Assembly: GCA_013398175.1 (NCBI GenBank)
Contig: VZRZ01001925.1
Coordinates: forward strand, 1,590,424-1,654,423
Source of the DNA: Climacteris rufus
Lineage: Eukaryota > Chordata > Aves > Passeriformes > Climacteridae
Direction: 5' to 3'
Length of the DNA stretch: 64,000 bases
Shown here: piece by piece, positions 1-11,990 of the stretch
Layout: every line of letters begins with the position of its first letter
Numbering within the stretch: position 1 is the stretch's first letter
Notes under the pieces: model-generated
What the model saw: only the letters and a program-made list of their open reading frames with translations
Databases searched by the model: none
Told to the model about the DNA's origin: nothing
Made by a program: the position numbers and the translations under genes

Positions 1-3000
1 TAATTACCAAATAGGTGCCCACACATTGTCTCTACACACATGGGTATACAAGTTTACTTGGGCATGAAATGCCACTGCGCTCATTTGTGGGTAGGAGATC
101 CATCAGCCTCCGAGCAGGGGAACAGAAGGACATCCCCCTCTCCAAGGGAGCTGTATTTTTGCAGATCCTGATTAAGCAATCAGTTATTTCCAAAATAAAA
201 AGAAGATTTAATACAGTCAAGTACCAGAAGCTCTTATTTAGCAGCCAGGCAATTTTAAGTGCCAATTATTCCGCTCATGAGCAACTGTTTTGTTGTACTC
301 CAAAGTGCCATCACTTATCCTAACAGGCTTCTGTTCCACTTTGTCATCTCTTCAGCAGTAACAGGTCTGTCAGGAGGAATCCAAACTTCTGTGTGTGTGG
401 AGAGATTACAAGTGGCCTGTAATTTATATTTATGGGCATTCTCCTCATTTGTCCTCGAGGAGAGAGCTGGGACAGAAACAGAGCTGGGCTGCTGCTTTAA
501 AGGCTCAGAAGTGAAAAAAAAAGTCAGCTGCCACTATTTTTGCTCTGCTGGCGCCTGGCTCTGAAGCCACCGCACAGAGCTTGTTTGTACTGGTTTCATC
601 TATAAACGATGCAACAGCTGGAACAAAACTGGTTGAGATGCTGAACCTGATTGCTCAACACAGCTCACAGCTCATACAGAGCTATTAGTAGTCAAGAGTC
701 TGTTAACTCACTGGAAGAGGGCTTGTTTTTCCATAATTTTAATGACAAAGTTTAATTGCATGAGTCTCCACGAAAATGAGGATTGGAAGATGTCAGACAT
801 GATCTAGCCTGGGGGCCAACGAGGGGATGGAGGAGCTTGCTACAGACATTCCCAAACTGCTTTGTAGTGCAGGATTTATGGGAAGAACACAGGGCAGGTG
901 AGGCTGGTGGTGTAAGATCATCTCAAAGGTCAGCCAGGGATTAGAGCAGTGTCTGTAAATCCCCACGTGCTGTTTGCTCTTGTATAAACCCCACTGCCCT
1001 GACTGGAGGGCCAGACAGGAGATGGGACACATAAAGGTTCAGGTATCAATGCCCAGTGATGCAAGACAGATTTTTATTCTTCAGTTTACACCTGGTGTGC
1101 AAGGTCAGAGTAATGCAGTGCTGGTGCCAAGGCCAAGAGAAGGCATCACACAGATCAGCCACTGAATAGCCACGGTCAAAGTCAACAATTGAAGGAAAGA
1201 GAAATTCAACTGGGACTCACAGGTGAGTTGAAAACTACAAAGATTTCATAAAAGCAAACTTACAAACATACACACAAGCAGAACTATAGCAATGGTGTTT
1301 TACTTCACAGCTCTAATACGTCTGATGAACTCTTTAACCCAACTAATATTCAGAAACAGATGTTTTTACCAGGATAGTCTAAGCAACCAAACTTTAGTAC
1401 AATGGCCATTTTCTGACACAGGCATCACTTGGCTGTGGTTGCTGACCTGACTCCTATTCAGGTTTTGTCCCCAAAAATGCTGATATAGCTCAGCCTGAGC
1501 TATGGAAGAACCACTGGGCTAAAGCAAGAGCTACACATACAGCAGATACAAAGGAGAGGAGGAGATGAGAAGTGCTGTCCTTGCAGCTCTGCAAAAGCAA
1601 CTCTTGGGCAGTTTCTGATAAGACTGAAACTCTTCAGAAATAACTGGAACAACCCACAGCAACAGTAGAAACCAAGCTTCCAGGGTGGAAGCTGTAAATA
1701 CATCACCTTACCCAAAAAAGCTTTCAAGCTGAGCCATCAGTATCTGCACTGCTGAGGCTCCCAGCCTTCCCCCTGTGATACTTGCACCATGCTGAAGGAG
1801 AAGGGATGAGCATTCTCACCATCAGCTGGCAAACTGGCTTCCTCATAAGCACAGGAGTTAGGTAATTTGGCAGTTAACCAATTAATTAGACAATTAACAA
1901 GTTACACCATCCCACTGAGAGGGGACTGAGCCCTTGTTTAAATTTTTTTACCTGATGAGCTCACATAATAAAGCTGGCTTCAAGGTGTGCATCCTCCTGG
2001 ATCTTTGAGAGATCCAAACAAGCCACGATGCCTGACTCAGTGCCAGTGTCAGGAAAAGTACTCATATGGAGTTAAATGATAAATTACATTCATAGACCCC
2101 CAGGGAGCAGCTTCTTGACCTTTACAAAGGCTGTTTTTTCTTTGCCATCTGCTCTAATATGAGGTGATGCTAATCCATTACAAAACTGCACACACCACAT
2201 TAGCAGAATTCACAGGAACGCCATTAAAAAATCAATTCCTTGATCTTATTTATCAATTGCCCCCCAAACAGGTTTTCTTCCAGCTACCACATCGTTGCAG
2301 CTAGAATGAGCCTGGCAAAAAGCCATTCCCCAAAAAGCTTTTTCCACAGTGAGTGCTGCTATTCCATAAAGCCTTGGGCTCTCCCAAGGGCCCTGGCAGC
2401 TCCAAGCCCTTCCTGGCCTGCAAACATCAGCAGCCTCAGCCTGCCCCATGCTGCCCAAGGGGCGTAGGAAGCACGAAGTGAATGAACTCTGGAGCCCTTG
2501 GGCTGGGGACATGGTCAGCAGGGCTGCTCTCAGGAGTATCCTTCCTCTCCTGCTAGCCAGAGGAAATACTGCAGCTAAATACAGCTGTTAGCTTTATCTA
2601 GTTTTACCCTCCTCATGCACAAGCTGGAGGGAAGCCAGGATTCCGGAATATTTGCCCAAAACAAGGCTCTGGGAGATCAGCTGCAGGGATGTATATATTG
2701 CCCTGCATGCCTCAGCTTCCGCTGTGAGACACACAGGGATTTCCTTCCACTGTGTCAGCCCCGCTGTTTTCAAACAGGAACATTGTCCCAGCTTTACCTT
2801 GACTGAGAAAAACAACTTTCATCAGCAAAGCTGCATTTCTTTGTTGCCTACAGAGGATATCCTTCCAGTTCCATTCTATATTGGCCACCTGCTATGGACT
2901 TTGCAAGAGCTCCAGGCTCCTGTTCACTCAAGAGCTTACACTCACCCCCAAGGCAAGAAATTCCACTTTTATTTCTAGTGTTGATCACTTGGAAACTAAT

Positions 3001-6000
3001 CCAGAAATGAGACCCTGAAGAGGGAAAAGTGCAGAGGCAAGGGAGTGCTCCAGCTTGGTGCCATTCTAGTGTTTCTTAGTTACAGTGGTACATCATCCAT
3101 GCTTCCCTAGGTGACCCAGGCAGAGATAACCAAGAAATATAAAATAACTCTTGGTCAGCAGCCTCCTGTCTGTGCTTCATCCATGCCCAGGCTGCCCAGT
3201 ATGCTACTGTTGAACCACCAGTCTGTAATGGTGTTACTTCCTATGCTCAGGCTCCACCATATGATAGGAGTGTGTATGTTCACAAGGACACCTCACAGAT
3301 CAGAAGCCACAACCTTCAATTCAAGTAGCCAGAGTTATCATAGATGGACAAAATTCCATATTATACAAGAACTAAACAACCCTCAGAGAACTACTGAATT
3401 AATAATGGGCTTGCAGACATTATGCAGGAAGATTTGAGAGTCCTAAAACTTCTCCCTCTAAACATTGAAAAGAACGTGGGAGAAATACTAGAATATTGTT
3501 TATTTTAAAAGGTCCCCAGTGGGGGTTGCCTTATTATTTTTCTGTATGACCAGAGCAAAGTTCCCTTTGCACACACTAGCACAGAGGATTTAGTGAGCAA
3601 GATCCTCATTTTTACAAGAGACACAGATTTTAATAGCTCAACAGTCCAGGCAGGCAGCCCCAGGGGCTGATGGAATAAGCCATGCAGATGGAAACAATTA
3701 TTTAGGAAGGGAAGGACTCCTGCATGCACAGAGCAACATCTCACTAAAACTGAAGCCTCCCACCAACACATTCCAGACTCTTGGAGTAATCCACTTCAGG
3801 GAATATGCTTTAAGCTACATCAGCTTTTGTATTTCTTTCTCCAATCTTAACTGCAATCACAAAACATATTCCCCTGCAAACTGACCCAACGCTCTGACCA
3901 AGCACCAACAAATACCAGGAAATATTATAAACATCTGAATCTCAAAGCAATTTAGAGACCCAACTCTCCAAGCAACAAATTCTGATTTCAGAGAAGCTTT
4001 TCACTACACAACACACCTGGAAGGACTCACCCACACAATCAACAATGTTGTGGTGGATGACTTACACCTAAAATCTATGGAATAAAATAATGAATAAATC
4101 ATACAGGCTGTACTTGAGACATAGTTTATGAAATTGAAGTGCTTTATATAACTCAAAATCATGTGTCTTAGAAAGGAACCAAAATTCCGAAAGCACTAAT
4201 TGATTAGAAATATCTAATTAAGGATAGGCCTTTCAAGCCAGCTGCATAAAGAATTTTTCCTACAATATGTTGCAGGGGAAAAGTAACTCCAGCAGGTTTC
4301 AATTAAGCCTCATTGCCATATGGATTTTGCATCCACAGCAGGAAGGCTCAAACATCATGTCACAACTAAGATATTTTTATGTCTCCAACTGAAATCATTT
4401 AAACTGCTTGGAATAGAAGCATATGGGCCATAACAACCCCAAGTAAGCAAACATTTTGCTGAAGAGGGAGCCTAAAAGGTATATGAAGCTAGAATAGTCC
4501 ATGTCTTTGGTCAGGGATAGCAGCTTCTAGCTTTTAAAGGATATAAAAGAGTGTATTGCATGCACACTCTAGTGGTCTCCTCACCCAAACCAGAAGACCC
4601 CAGTGGGTCACAGAGGGATTTTGCAGGAGGTGCTGAGGGGGTGGGGGCTGCTTTGCTCGGTGCAGCCAGGGAAGGGCACTGCTCCCACAGCACGAGTGAG
4701 GGGCTCCTCAGGTCACCACCTCAGCCAACCTCCTGCTCAGAGCAGGGTCAGGCACAAGCCAGAGCAGGACTCTGAAGGCTTTGACCAGTTGGGTCTTGTG
4801 AAGGGCTGAGGTGCCACCACCTCTGTGGGCTCCCATTTCAGCATTCCCATGGACTCCCAGGGAGTGGTATTTTCCTTAAGGCAAGCTGGACACTCACCCA
4901 TTTATATTTATAAAGCTTTGGCAAGTAACACGACTCTCTATCCAACTAATCAAAGATGCTATGAAGTGGGAAACAACAGCTATGGTTTTTTCCTTTCAGT
5001 ATCAAAACCAAGAGTTCAAAAGTGTGTCTGGATTCACCCAAGAGCTCGGCTGCTGCTGCTCCTGCGCCCTCTTGGGACCTCGAGCCAAACCTTCAGTGTT
5101 ATTTTCCTTCATACAGCTTGGACCCAAGAACCCCCAATTCCTCCTTACTGGAAACAGATGTCAGCCAAGTTAAATCATCCCATGACTCCTCCAGGAGAAG
5201 GATGTAAACAGCCACAGCTCACCCAGCTGTTACTCAGAGAGGCCCTGCTGACAAGTTAGGGATCCCCACACGCTGCAAGACCTTCAGAATGCTTTGACAT
5301 ACTGATTTGAGATATGTATATGACTTAAATCCACCAAAATGTTAGGTCACTTGAGTTTACACTAGATTAGAGTTTGAATCTTTTTACTAACTTCTTCCAG
5401 GGTTTTGAGCTCAGAGGAGAAAGAAACTTATCTATGTTTTTATGCATACAGTGCTTCCCAACAGAGTCTTAATGTTTAACAGAACCCACCCCTGCAACAA
5501 GCCTGCAAAGTAAATACTTTACAAACAAGAAGGGGGAAAAAGGAGAGATTAAGTGACGTGCAAAAGGTCATAAAACATGTAGGGTACCATTTGGCCCACA
5601 GAAATGCATCCTCCACCTCCCAGGAGGCTTAACCTCAGCCAAAAGGAACTACCAAACTACAGCTTTCCCTAATGCTGTGCTCCAAAGCGTTCAGTCCAGG
5701 TTTTGGCATCAAACTTTTTCAGTTAAGAAAAATTTACCTGCTTGCTGCAGTATGGGAGGGCCCTGGGACAGAGGCTGCTGGGTGCATGTGAGAAATGATG
5801 CTTTGCACCAGGTGCACAAGAGACCTCCAGGTGAACTAAATCCAATTTGCAATCAGTGTAAGCAACCACACTGGCAGGAGCTCTACTACAGCATCCAGGG
5901 CTGCAAACTCCCTTGCTGATGCCCAGGAAGCAGCATTTGCACACAACAGCAAAAGGGCATTAAAGCACAAACTCATGGATGCTATTCAAGCACTTGCAGA

Positions 6001-7000
6001 CTGCAAGGCAACTGCAAGGTCATGCTGCCTTCATGCTGTGAACTCCAAATGCTCAGCAAAGACAGGCACAGGAGCAGGTATTACAGCCAGTCAGGGAGAA
6101 GAAATATTTTAACAAATGTGGATCATAACACAAAACCTATAGGGTTCAAACCGAGACTCCACATCTGTAGGTGTGCATCCATTCTCCTGGCCAGGTTCAC
6201 ACATCTCCAACCTCTTGTAAGAAGAGCAGAGCCAAACTGCCCTTTCCCTACTACTTTTAGCCAAATCCACACACAAAAGTTCTATTCTTAACAGCCAAAT
6301 ATTTATTTGTGCATTATTTCTCATAGCTCAGAGACAGGAAAACCAGGTATAAACCACGAGTGCCATCAGCATAGCTGTGGTACTGGGGAACTGCAGGAAC
6401 CAGGAGCCCTCAAAGTAGGTTTCTCAAGCAGGTTTTGCAAGCTGGCACCAGCCTCCCTGCTATTACAGTGACACTGCCAGGGACAGCCAGCCCAGCCAAG
6501 CTCAAGCTATTCCAAGTGTATTTACACAGACTAAAAACTACACAAAGCATACACTTGGGTAGCCCCAAGCTTCAGAACATCACCAAGCAGCACAAGAAGC
6601 AATATTCTCCTAGACCTTTAGATTGTTTATTTACTCACCTCGGTTCATCTACTTCTTTGCAGTGAAGATCCCACTTTTAGCTTAAATACAGGCATTTTGG
6701 CAACTGCCTCAAGATAACAGGGTTTCTTTCTGTGCTAAGATTAACAGAGAATCTAAAATACCCAAGCAGCCTAAAGAAGTGAAATCCTATAGAGACAGAA
6801 GGTATTCCCAGGGGTTCAGCTGCAATATTAGAGACATCCCCAAAGATGAAGCTGCAGGGTCAAGCCTTTCTTACCAACACGTTTTGCAAATAGCAGAAAA
6901 GGTAAAGAGAAAGACCTTGATAAAAGAAAACGTTCTTCTCGCTAGCTAAGGGAAGACAGCTCTGAGATGCCAGCAGGAGGGCTAGAGCAGAGACAATAAC
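1..7000. other. No recognisable gene (flank or intron)
   Basis: I see no exon with a protein I recognise on either strand here. The open frames are short, lack coherent splice sites and do not resemble known domains. The composition is moderately AT-rich single-copy sequence without an obvious CR1 tail. If the CpG island at about 7.1 kb is a minus-strand promoter, this stretch would be its first intron. Homeobox-type TAATTA/ATTAAT words cluster near 1,860-1,910 and 4,190-4,310, which could mark regulatory DNA, but this is only suggestive. Confidence 0.5.
4180..4330. promoter_or_regulatory. Candidate conserved non-coding block
   Basis: An AT-rich stretch carries several homeodomain-like cores: ctaattgattag near 4,196, tctaattaag near 4,213 and caattaagcc near 4,301. 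It also has an E-box-like catatg near 4,317 and an octamer-like atttgcat variant near 4,325. Such clusters are typical of vertebrate developmental enhancers. Conservation was not tested and there is no direct evidence of function. Confidence 0.2.
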
Positions 7001-7019
7001 CCCACTCCCCAAGGGAGGA

Positions 7020-7460
7020 AAACCCGAATTCCGCGGGGAAAGCGCCAATTCAGCCCTGCACGACATCACAGCAGCTGGAGCACCAGAACCCCCGGAGCTC
7101 CGGGGCACGGCCGGAGCCGAGCATCAGCCCACCCGGAGCGGGCAGCGCCTACCTGGGGCGGGCAGCGGCCGGAGAGGAGCAGGAACAGAGAGCGAGGGCT
7201 CTCCCCACCCCGCGGCTCAGCACCCGCTGGCCGGAGCCGCCCAGGGCTGGGCACGGAGCTCGGCAAAGGCGAGACCAGCAGAGGAGACCCTTCCCTTCTC
7301 TTCCCTTCCCTCCGCCCCCGTCCCGCCCCTCCGGAGCCCACGCGGGGCCGCCCCCGAGCTCGCCCCGCTCCCTCCGCATCTGCCCGGAGCACCCACCGCG
7401 CTGGCAGGCGGGGCAAGCGACCGGGGAACCCCCGAGCCTCCCTCCCGGCAAGCAAACAGC
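7020..7460 (-). promoter_or_regulatory. CpG island, possible minus-strand promoter and noncoding first exon
   Basis: GC content and CpG density rise sharply between about 7,020 and 7,460, with GGCGGG boxes, against AT-rich flanks. On the minus strand a good splice donor, CCCCAG followed by GTAGGCG, puts an exon end at 7,153. A first exon of up to about 300 bp could therefore start near 7,450 and continue leftwards. The open frames inside are low-complexity Gly/Arg/Pro/Ala readings with no recognisable domain, so coding is not claimed. In human, ARHGAP40 follows ADIG. If a block was inverted in birds, this could be the promoter of that gene, or of a lncRNA. The gene identity is inference only. 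Confidence 0.55.
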
Positions 7461-7469
7461 TTTGCTTTT

Positions 7470-8210
7470 TCTTTTGTGTTTCCCTTTCTAAATAAAGGAG
7501 CTGCGAAAATAAAGATGCGGGCAAACAAGTTTTGTTTAAGAGCATACAGCTCTGGGCAAATATTTGGACACGCGGAGTTCAGGGGATGGGGAGGGAAAGG
7601 CAAACACAAGCAGGGCAGGTTTCGTCCTTGCTGCGGGCAGTGCGCCCGTGTGAGGCTCTGAGGGACAGGTACGGCACATGGGCAGCGGAGACAATGGCTT
7701 TGCACAAGTGGCAGCGTGTTCATTGGCATGGGCTCCGTAATTCAGGTCCTCTTTGAAATAAAAGAGCGTGTTGAATGCGAACATCAACACAAGAGCACCC
7801 AGCTGTTCTGTTCATAGCCCAACGCCTAAATAAAGCCTTAGGCTACAAAATGATGGCTGATCTCGGTCTCATCATCTTCTTTGTGGTTCCAACAACTGGT
7901 TAAATGAAGCCTTTGGTGAGTGCCTCTCCAGGCTGTAAACTGCCTGACACCAGCCTGCCAGCTGTGCTGAAAAGGAAAGCCTGGACGGAAATGAGGGACG
8001 TGCACGCTCAGGATCTGCTGAGGGCTTAATTATTTCTTGTTAATTGGAGGTAAGATTGCTTCATTTTTTAGACCCGAGTGTTGAAAAGTCGTTTCCTACT
8101 TTGAGAACCGACAAGTTGCAGATGAGAAACGTGCTAATTGGACTGTGAGTACAGTAATCCTTGGGCTGTACTGCATTGAAAATCCAGTAAGAACCACTCC
8201 AGAGAGAGAT
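7470..8210. other. Spacer between CpG island and ADIG-like 3' end
   Basis: No coding exon is recognised. The right half, around 8,020-8,150, has two TTAATTA/TTAATTG-type words and looks like unique non-coding sequence. The right edge is set by the likely polyadenylation signal of the minus-strand gene at 8,224-8,229. Confidence 0.4.
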
Positions 8211-8223
8211 TGCCTTGATCTCA

Positions 8224-8229
8224 TTTATT
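8224..8229 (-). terminator. ADIG: Polyadenylation signal AATAAA for ADIG-like gene
   Basis: The plus strand reads tttatt, so the minus strand reads the canonical AATAAA, about 330 nt downstream of the predicted stop codon at 8,556. That spacing suits a short 3' UTR. Cleavage would fall near 8,200-8,212. Confidence 0.5.
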
Positions 8230-8555
8230 TGAAAGCAAAGATTAGTGGTGGTGAGCAGAAACTATCACGTGCTGGTGTAGTGCTTGGTCCTTACAAAAAA
8301 GGAGCTCATCCCTCTGATGCAGGAGGGAAGCAGAGAGCACATCCAAGCAGTGGGCAAAGAAACTGGCTGCTGTCATCCATTTCACATTGAGCCAGTCAAT
8401 ACTCTGCAATAACTGGGGTGACCTGAGTAGGTGCTGACTCAGCCTTGAGTGAATTTCCTCTTCAGAGAGTTCCCCTCCCTCTGCCACACTGCAGTAGCTC
8501 TCACTGATGCCGAGCAGCATTGGTGCTCAAGGCCACAGGACCACCTGCCTTATTT

Positions 8556-8804
8556 TCAGCCTGAGGTGGTTCTCCAAGCTTGACCCAGCTCCAGTTTCCT
8601 CCCCAGGACTGAAGGCAATAGTCCTCTGCTCTCCAGCCTCAGGGAGCTGAGGATTTTCCCAGCTTTTTCACCCAGTGGAACAAGCAGCTGAGCCATGTAG
8701 GTAATCAGGTAGGACGGCAGCAGTAGAATCCTCAGGATGTTAAAGATCTGGAGCACCAGGCAGACAAAGTTCCAGGCAAGAGAAGAAAGCAAGGTGCACA
8801 AGAG
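8556..8804 (-). CDS. ADIG: ADIG-like exon 3 (second hydrophobic region and stop)
   Basis: A pyrimidine-rich tract ending ttcttcaccag (minus strand) forms a strong acceptor, and the exon starts at 8804 in phase 0, matching exon 2. The 82 codons before the stop encode a long hydrophobic stretch (roughly 45 residues, with LAWNFVCLVLQIFNILRILL) that could form one or two membrane segments or a hairpin, then a basic tail ending GQAWRTTSG. I do not recognise this part in any known family. Confidence 0.65.
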   Translation of the reverse strand, partial: LLCTLLSSLAWNFVCLVLQIFNILRILLLPSYLITYMAQLLVPLGEKAGKILSSLRLESRGLLPSVLGRKLELGQAWRTTSG

Positions 8805-11749
8805 CTGGTGAAGAAAAGGAAGAACAGAATTGTCACAGCAATGACGTTTTAAGAAGGGGTTCCATTTTCAGTGGGATATACAGGATTTATAAACCACCAC
8901 TGTTTGTTCCCTTCCCTCATCCCCCCAGCACAACCAGCAAGCCTTTCAGAATGAATGTTATGTCCTACAAGAGACAAGTTCAAGCTGCTGTGTTCAAACC
9001 AATACTGGTATGTGTGAAGAGCTCTAGAAGAACCAAATGGTTCCCTAGACAAGTCCAAGCTCATTGTTAGCTTTTGAAAAACTATGAAATTAATTAAAGT
9101 TAAATAATTTAAGAAAATAGTTAGTACACTGACTTGGTACTACCTTGGTGGTGTTAATGGTGTTAAAAATGCTTTCACTTGAGGTATTCTGATTCCATGC
9201 TAGAGCTCAGCTTCAGGGTGTGTTAGTCCAGTAACTGCAGCAGTTTAAGGTAATTCCAGTCCTTAGCTAGTCTAGCCTAACCAAGGTTAGCACTCCAGCA
9301 GAACTGGTGGAAGGAAACGTGTGTGAGTACCTCAGTGGCTGCAATTCAAAAATCCCAGCAAAACTGAGCAGCCAGGACTGGGAATAGTGACAGTGGAGGC
9401 CCAGAGCAGCTTTCCCTTGTGAGCCCCTTCTGCAAAGGAACAGACAGTCAAGGCACAGGGAAAGAAAAGACACACAAGACATGAAGCTCTTCCACTGCTT
9501 GAAATACATCTTTTGGGATTTGTGTAAGGCCTAAGAGGATTAGGGTAGCTGTGTTTGCAGAGAGGCTTCTGGCTTCAGTTCTTATTGAGCAAGTGAAATA
9601 CATCTTATTTTCAGCCACATGCTCCACTGTAAAAGGTCTGAAGCAACATTTGGACATATGTAACATCAGCCATAAATACCAGAAGAGTTTCTATACAGAG
9701 TTGAGCTAAATTTCTTGTCTCAGAGGAATAAGTAGCAAATTTTGCTGGTTTAAATGCAGTTCTCAAGGACTTTTTAAACATGCATACATACCTTTCAATA
9801 CAAATGCAGAAACATCTTCATGATAGACATTCTGCACAATTTTGTGTTACCTTTACCTTGTCTACAACAGGAGTCATTAAAAATAGAGAAGACAGAAAAT
9901 AAAACCTCCTGTTAGTCATTAACCAAACAGAAACCAATCCTGGAGCTTGGTCTTACCCAAGAGACCAGGGAGTCAGGCAGAGGTGAAAAGAAGAGCTGAG
10001 GCACTAACCCAGTAGATAAGCAAAGAGGCAGCCTGGTCATGCTACTCACCATCACAATATTATAGAGAATGCTCTTTTCAACATAGGAATATTTTATCTT
10101 CTGGCCCTGGGACCAGCTGTTTGAGGTCACAGCAAGAAGACTTTGGTTTTGGCTTTTTGGATTTGTGCTCAGATAAGCAGGCTTGGGCCTCAGCCTTCCC
10201 ACAGATTCACTGGATTGTGACTCCTCTTGCATCTCTGTACTGGATGCATCACTGTGGTTTTCTTCCTCTGTGAGTTCATCTTCAGAGTCAGAATCAGGCT
10301 CATCAGCAGATTCTTTCTTTATCTTTTCTGTGCTGGTCATCTGTGCTAGAAGCAGGTTTTAAAAGGACATGTAAAACACCTGTTTGTGACTTTTTATCAC
10401 TGGTTGCAAGACTGGCACTTTCCAGCTAGCAGCTGCACAAGGTTGCTCTGAACATTTTTCAATTGAAAAAAAGGATTTTCAAACCCAACTAGACAATAAA
10501 AGGCCTGTACAAGTGTTTAAGTAATTAGCTCTTAATCAGCAACTACTTTTCACTTGTACCTGCTGTAAACTAGCATAAAATGAGTGAATATGACTGAATT
10601 ATTTAGGAAGTTATTAAAAATACGACTTTTATTTTTATATCTAATATGTTACCAAGAGAAACTTTAATGTTTCAATTCTGTAAATGTGCTGGTATGTAAA
10701 AATTAAGTAATGTGTCTAGTCTTACTGGTTAAAATATAATTTAGAGCATTTGTGGAAATAGTTGGAGGCCTGGTGCTAACAGAAGTCACTACAGTACCAG
10801 AAACTGTGAATGTAACTAACCTGAAAATCTCATTCAAAGCATCAAGAGATTCCAGAGCTACCCTATCCAGACAAAACCTGAGCACTCAACTGCAGTGTAA
10901 GTATGTGACACAGCCATATGAAATAGATATTTTGTCACTGATTTGGAACTTCTGATTGATTCCTCATCTGGGATTAGATTTTTTCTCCAGATTAGAGCAG
11001 GGTAGCAAGGCTTTATCCCCATGAGTGCATCAATAAGCTTATTATTAGTCTAAATTAAAGCCTGTTATTGGTTACTGACATGTTAGAAGAAAGAACTGGG
11101 GATTGACTGGGGAAAAAAAAAGCAAAATACCCCAATAAATGAAAATGCAGGTCTTCTTCCCTTCAATATTTTCTGTCAGCCTCAGCATTTATAAAATAAT
11201 CCCTTACCAGCTCCCACAGTCAATGCTTCCATGCCCTCCCCAAAAGGAGAGGTGCAAGAGAACTATTACACCATAATTTCAGTGTACAAAATTAGAAGAT
11301 TAGGTTTTCTTCCTGAGGGATGATTTTTTTTTAATAGAAACCTATAAAAATTACTTGTCCTTTGCCTTTCTTAAATCAAATTACCTCTGAGGAAAAGGGA
11401 GTGTGTAAGAAGGGTAGGCAGCAGCTTGTCATCTTATAAGCATTTTAAGCAGAAAATCGTAATAATTTGTGTTCGTTTTTCTACATGCTACCACCAGTAC
11501 TAACAAACTTTTGGTTTCCTCCTGTGACAAGTGGCATTAGGCTAAAAATAGCCAGCAGAGTGCTTTAAAGATGAAGTTAACTTTATGCAGCAGCATTTTA
11601 TCTGATCAACTGCCCAACTTACCTTCATTAAGCAGCAGCTGTAGCCAGATAATCACGATGATCAGCAGCATTACAAACGGCAAACAGAACCAGAAGAAAA
11701 GCAGAGGAAAGGTCAGCTCGTTCACCAGGGGAACCAGGGGATACCTCAT
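8556..11749 (-). CDS. ADIG: Adipogenin-like small membrane protein, three-exon extended form
   Basis: Coding exons are 11749-11623, 10345-10050 and 8804-8556, joined by GT-AG introns, giving 223 residues. Residues 1-42 begin MRYPLVPLVNEL and carry one strongly hydrophobic helix (about residues 12-40, including FFWFCLPF). This closely matches the N-terminus of mammalian adipogenin as I remember it. Adipogenin is a small ER/lipid-droplet membrane protein induced in fat-cell differentiation and reported to work with seipin. Residues 43-141 are an acidic, Ser-rich linker (ADEPDSDSEDEL). Residues 142-187 form a second hydrophobic region, followed by a basic tail. Mammalian adipogenin is only about 80 residues, so the second and third exons are unexpected. 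Phases agree exactly (127 + 296 nt = 141 codons, then phase 0), and the last acceptor has a strong pyrimidine tract. The gene lies head-to-head with ACTR5. The N-terminal identity is fairly sure; the C-terminal part is a splice-based prediction. Confidence 0.78.
10050..10345 (-). CDS. ADIG: ADIG-like exon 2 (acidic serine-rich linker)
   Basis: The acceptor is ttctag at 10351-10346 and the donor is GTGAGT after position 10050. The exon is 296 nt and completes the split codon from exon 1 as GCA. It encodes a low-complexity Glu/Asp/Ser segment, then a Lys/Arg-containing part ending KSILYNIVM. An acceptor 5 nt further in (cacag) would shift the frame and is rejected. If the donor is not used, the frame reads about 46 more residues to a stop at 9,912. 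Confidence 0.72.
11623..11749 (-). CDS. ADIG: ADIG-like exon 1 (start codon and first membrane helix)
   Basis: ATG at 11749-11747 opens a frame of 42 codons plus one base, ending GAAG before the donor GTAAGT. It encodes the conserved amphipathic start and the FFWFCLPF-containing hydrophobic segment that defines adipogenin. This ATG is chosen because it begins the adipogenin-like sequence directly, and the preceding bases (gcaagccATGA) are an acceptable start context. Confidence 0.82.
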
Positions 11750-11859
11750 GGCTTGCTTCAGGTTACACTAAGTTTAGAACAGCTCGGCTGCTCCCCTTTC
11801 TAACCACCTTTTAATAACTCTCATTGCAGAGCTGGCAATCCCAAGGAAAGGAGTGATCT

Positions 11860-11990
11860 ATCAGCAAAGGGGACAGCTCTGTGCTGGGGAGGGAGCAGCA
11901 GGGATTAAATACGGGATAAGAACAACTGAGAAACCATCACACTCGAGTGGCCTTTCTTGGGCTGCTATTTAAAGGATAAATACAAGTTAG
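11860..11990 (-). promoter_or_regulatory. ADIG: Candidate ADIG-like core promoter
   Basis: About 110-240 bp upstream of the start codon, the minus strand holds TATA-like words: tttaaatag near 11,975-11,966 and gtatttaatc near 11,914-11,903. There is no CpG island. A TATA-type promoter would suit a tissue-specific gene, but the transcription start is not visible from sequence alone. Confidence 0.3.

Noticed and set aside
7066..7729. Overlapping minus-strand open frames in the 7-kb CpG island
   Set aside because: Low-complexity Gly/Arg/Ala/Pro readings caused by GC-rich DNA, with no recognisable domain. The region is kept only as a CpG island with a possible noncoding exon.
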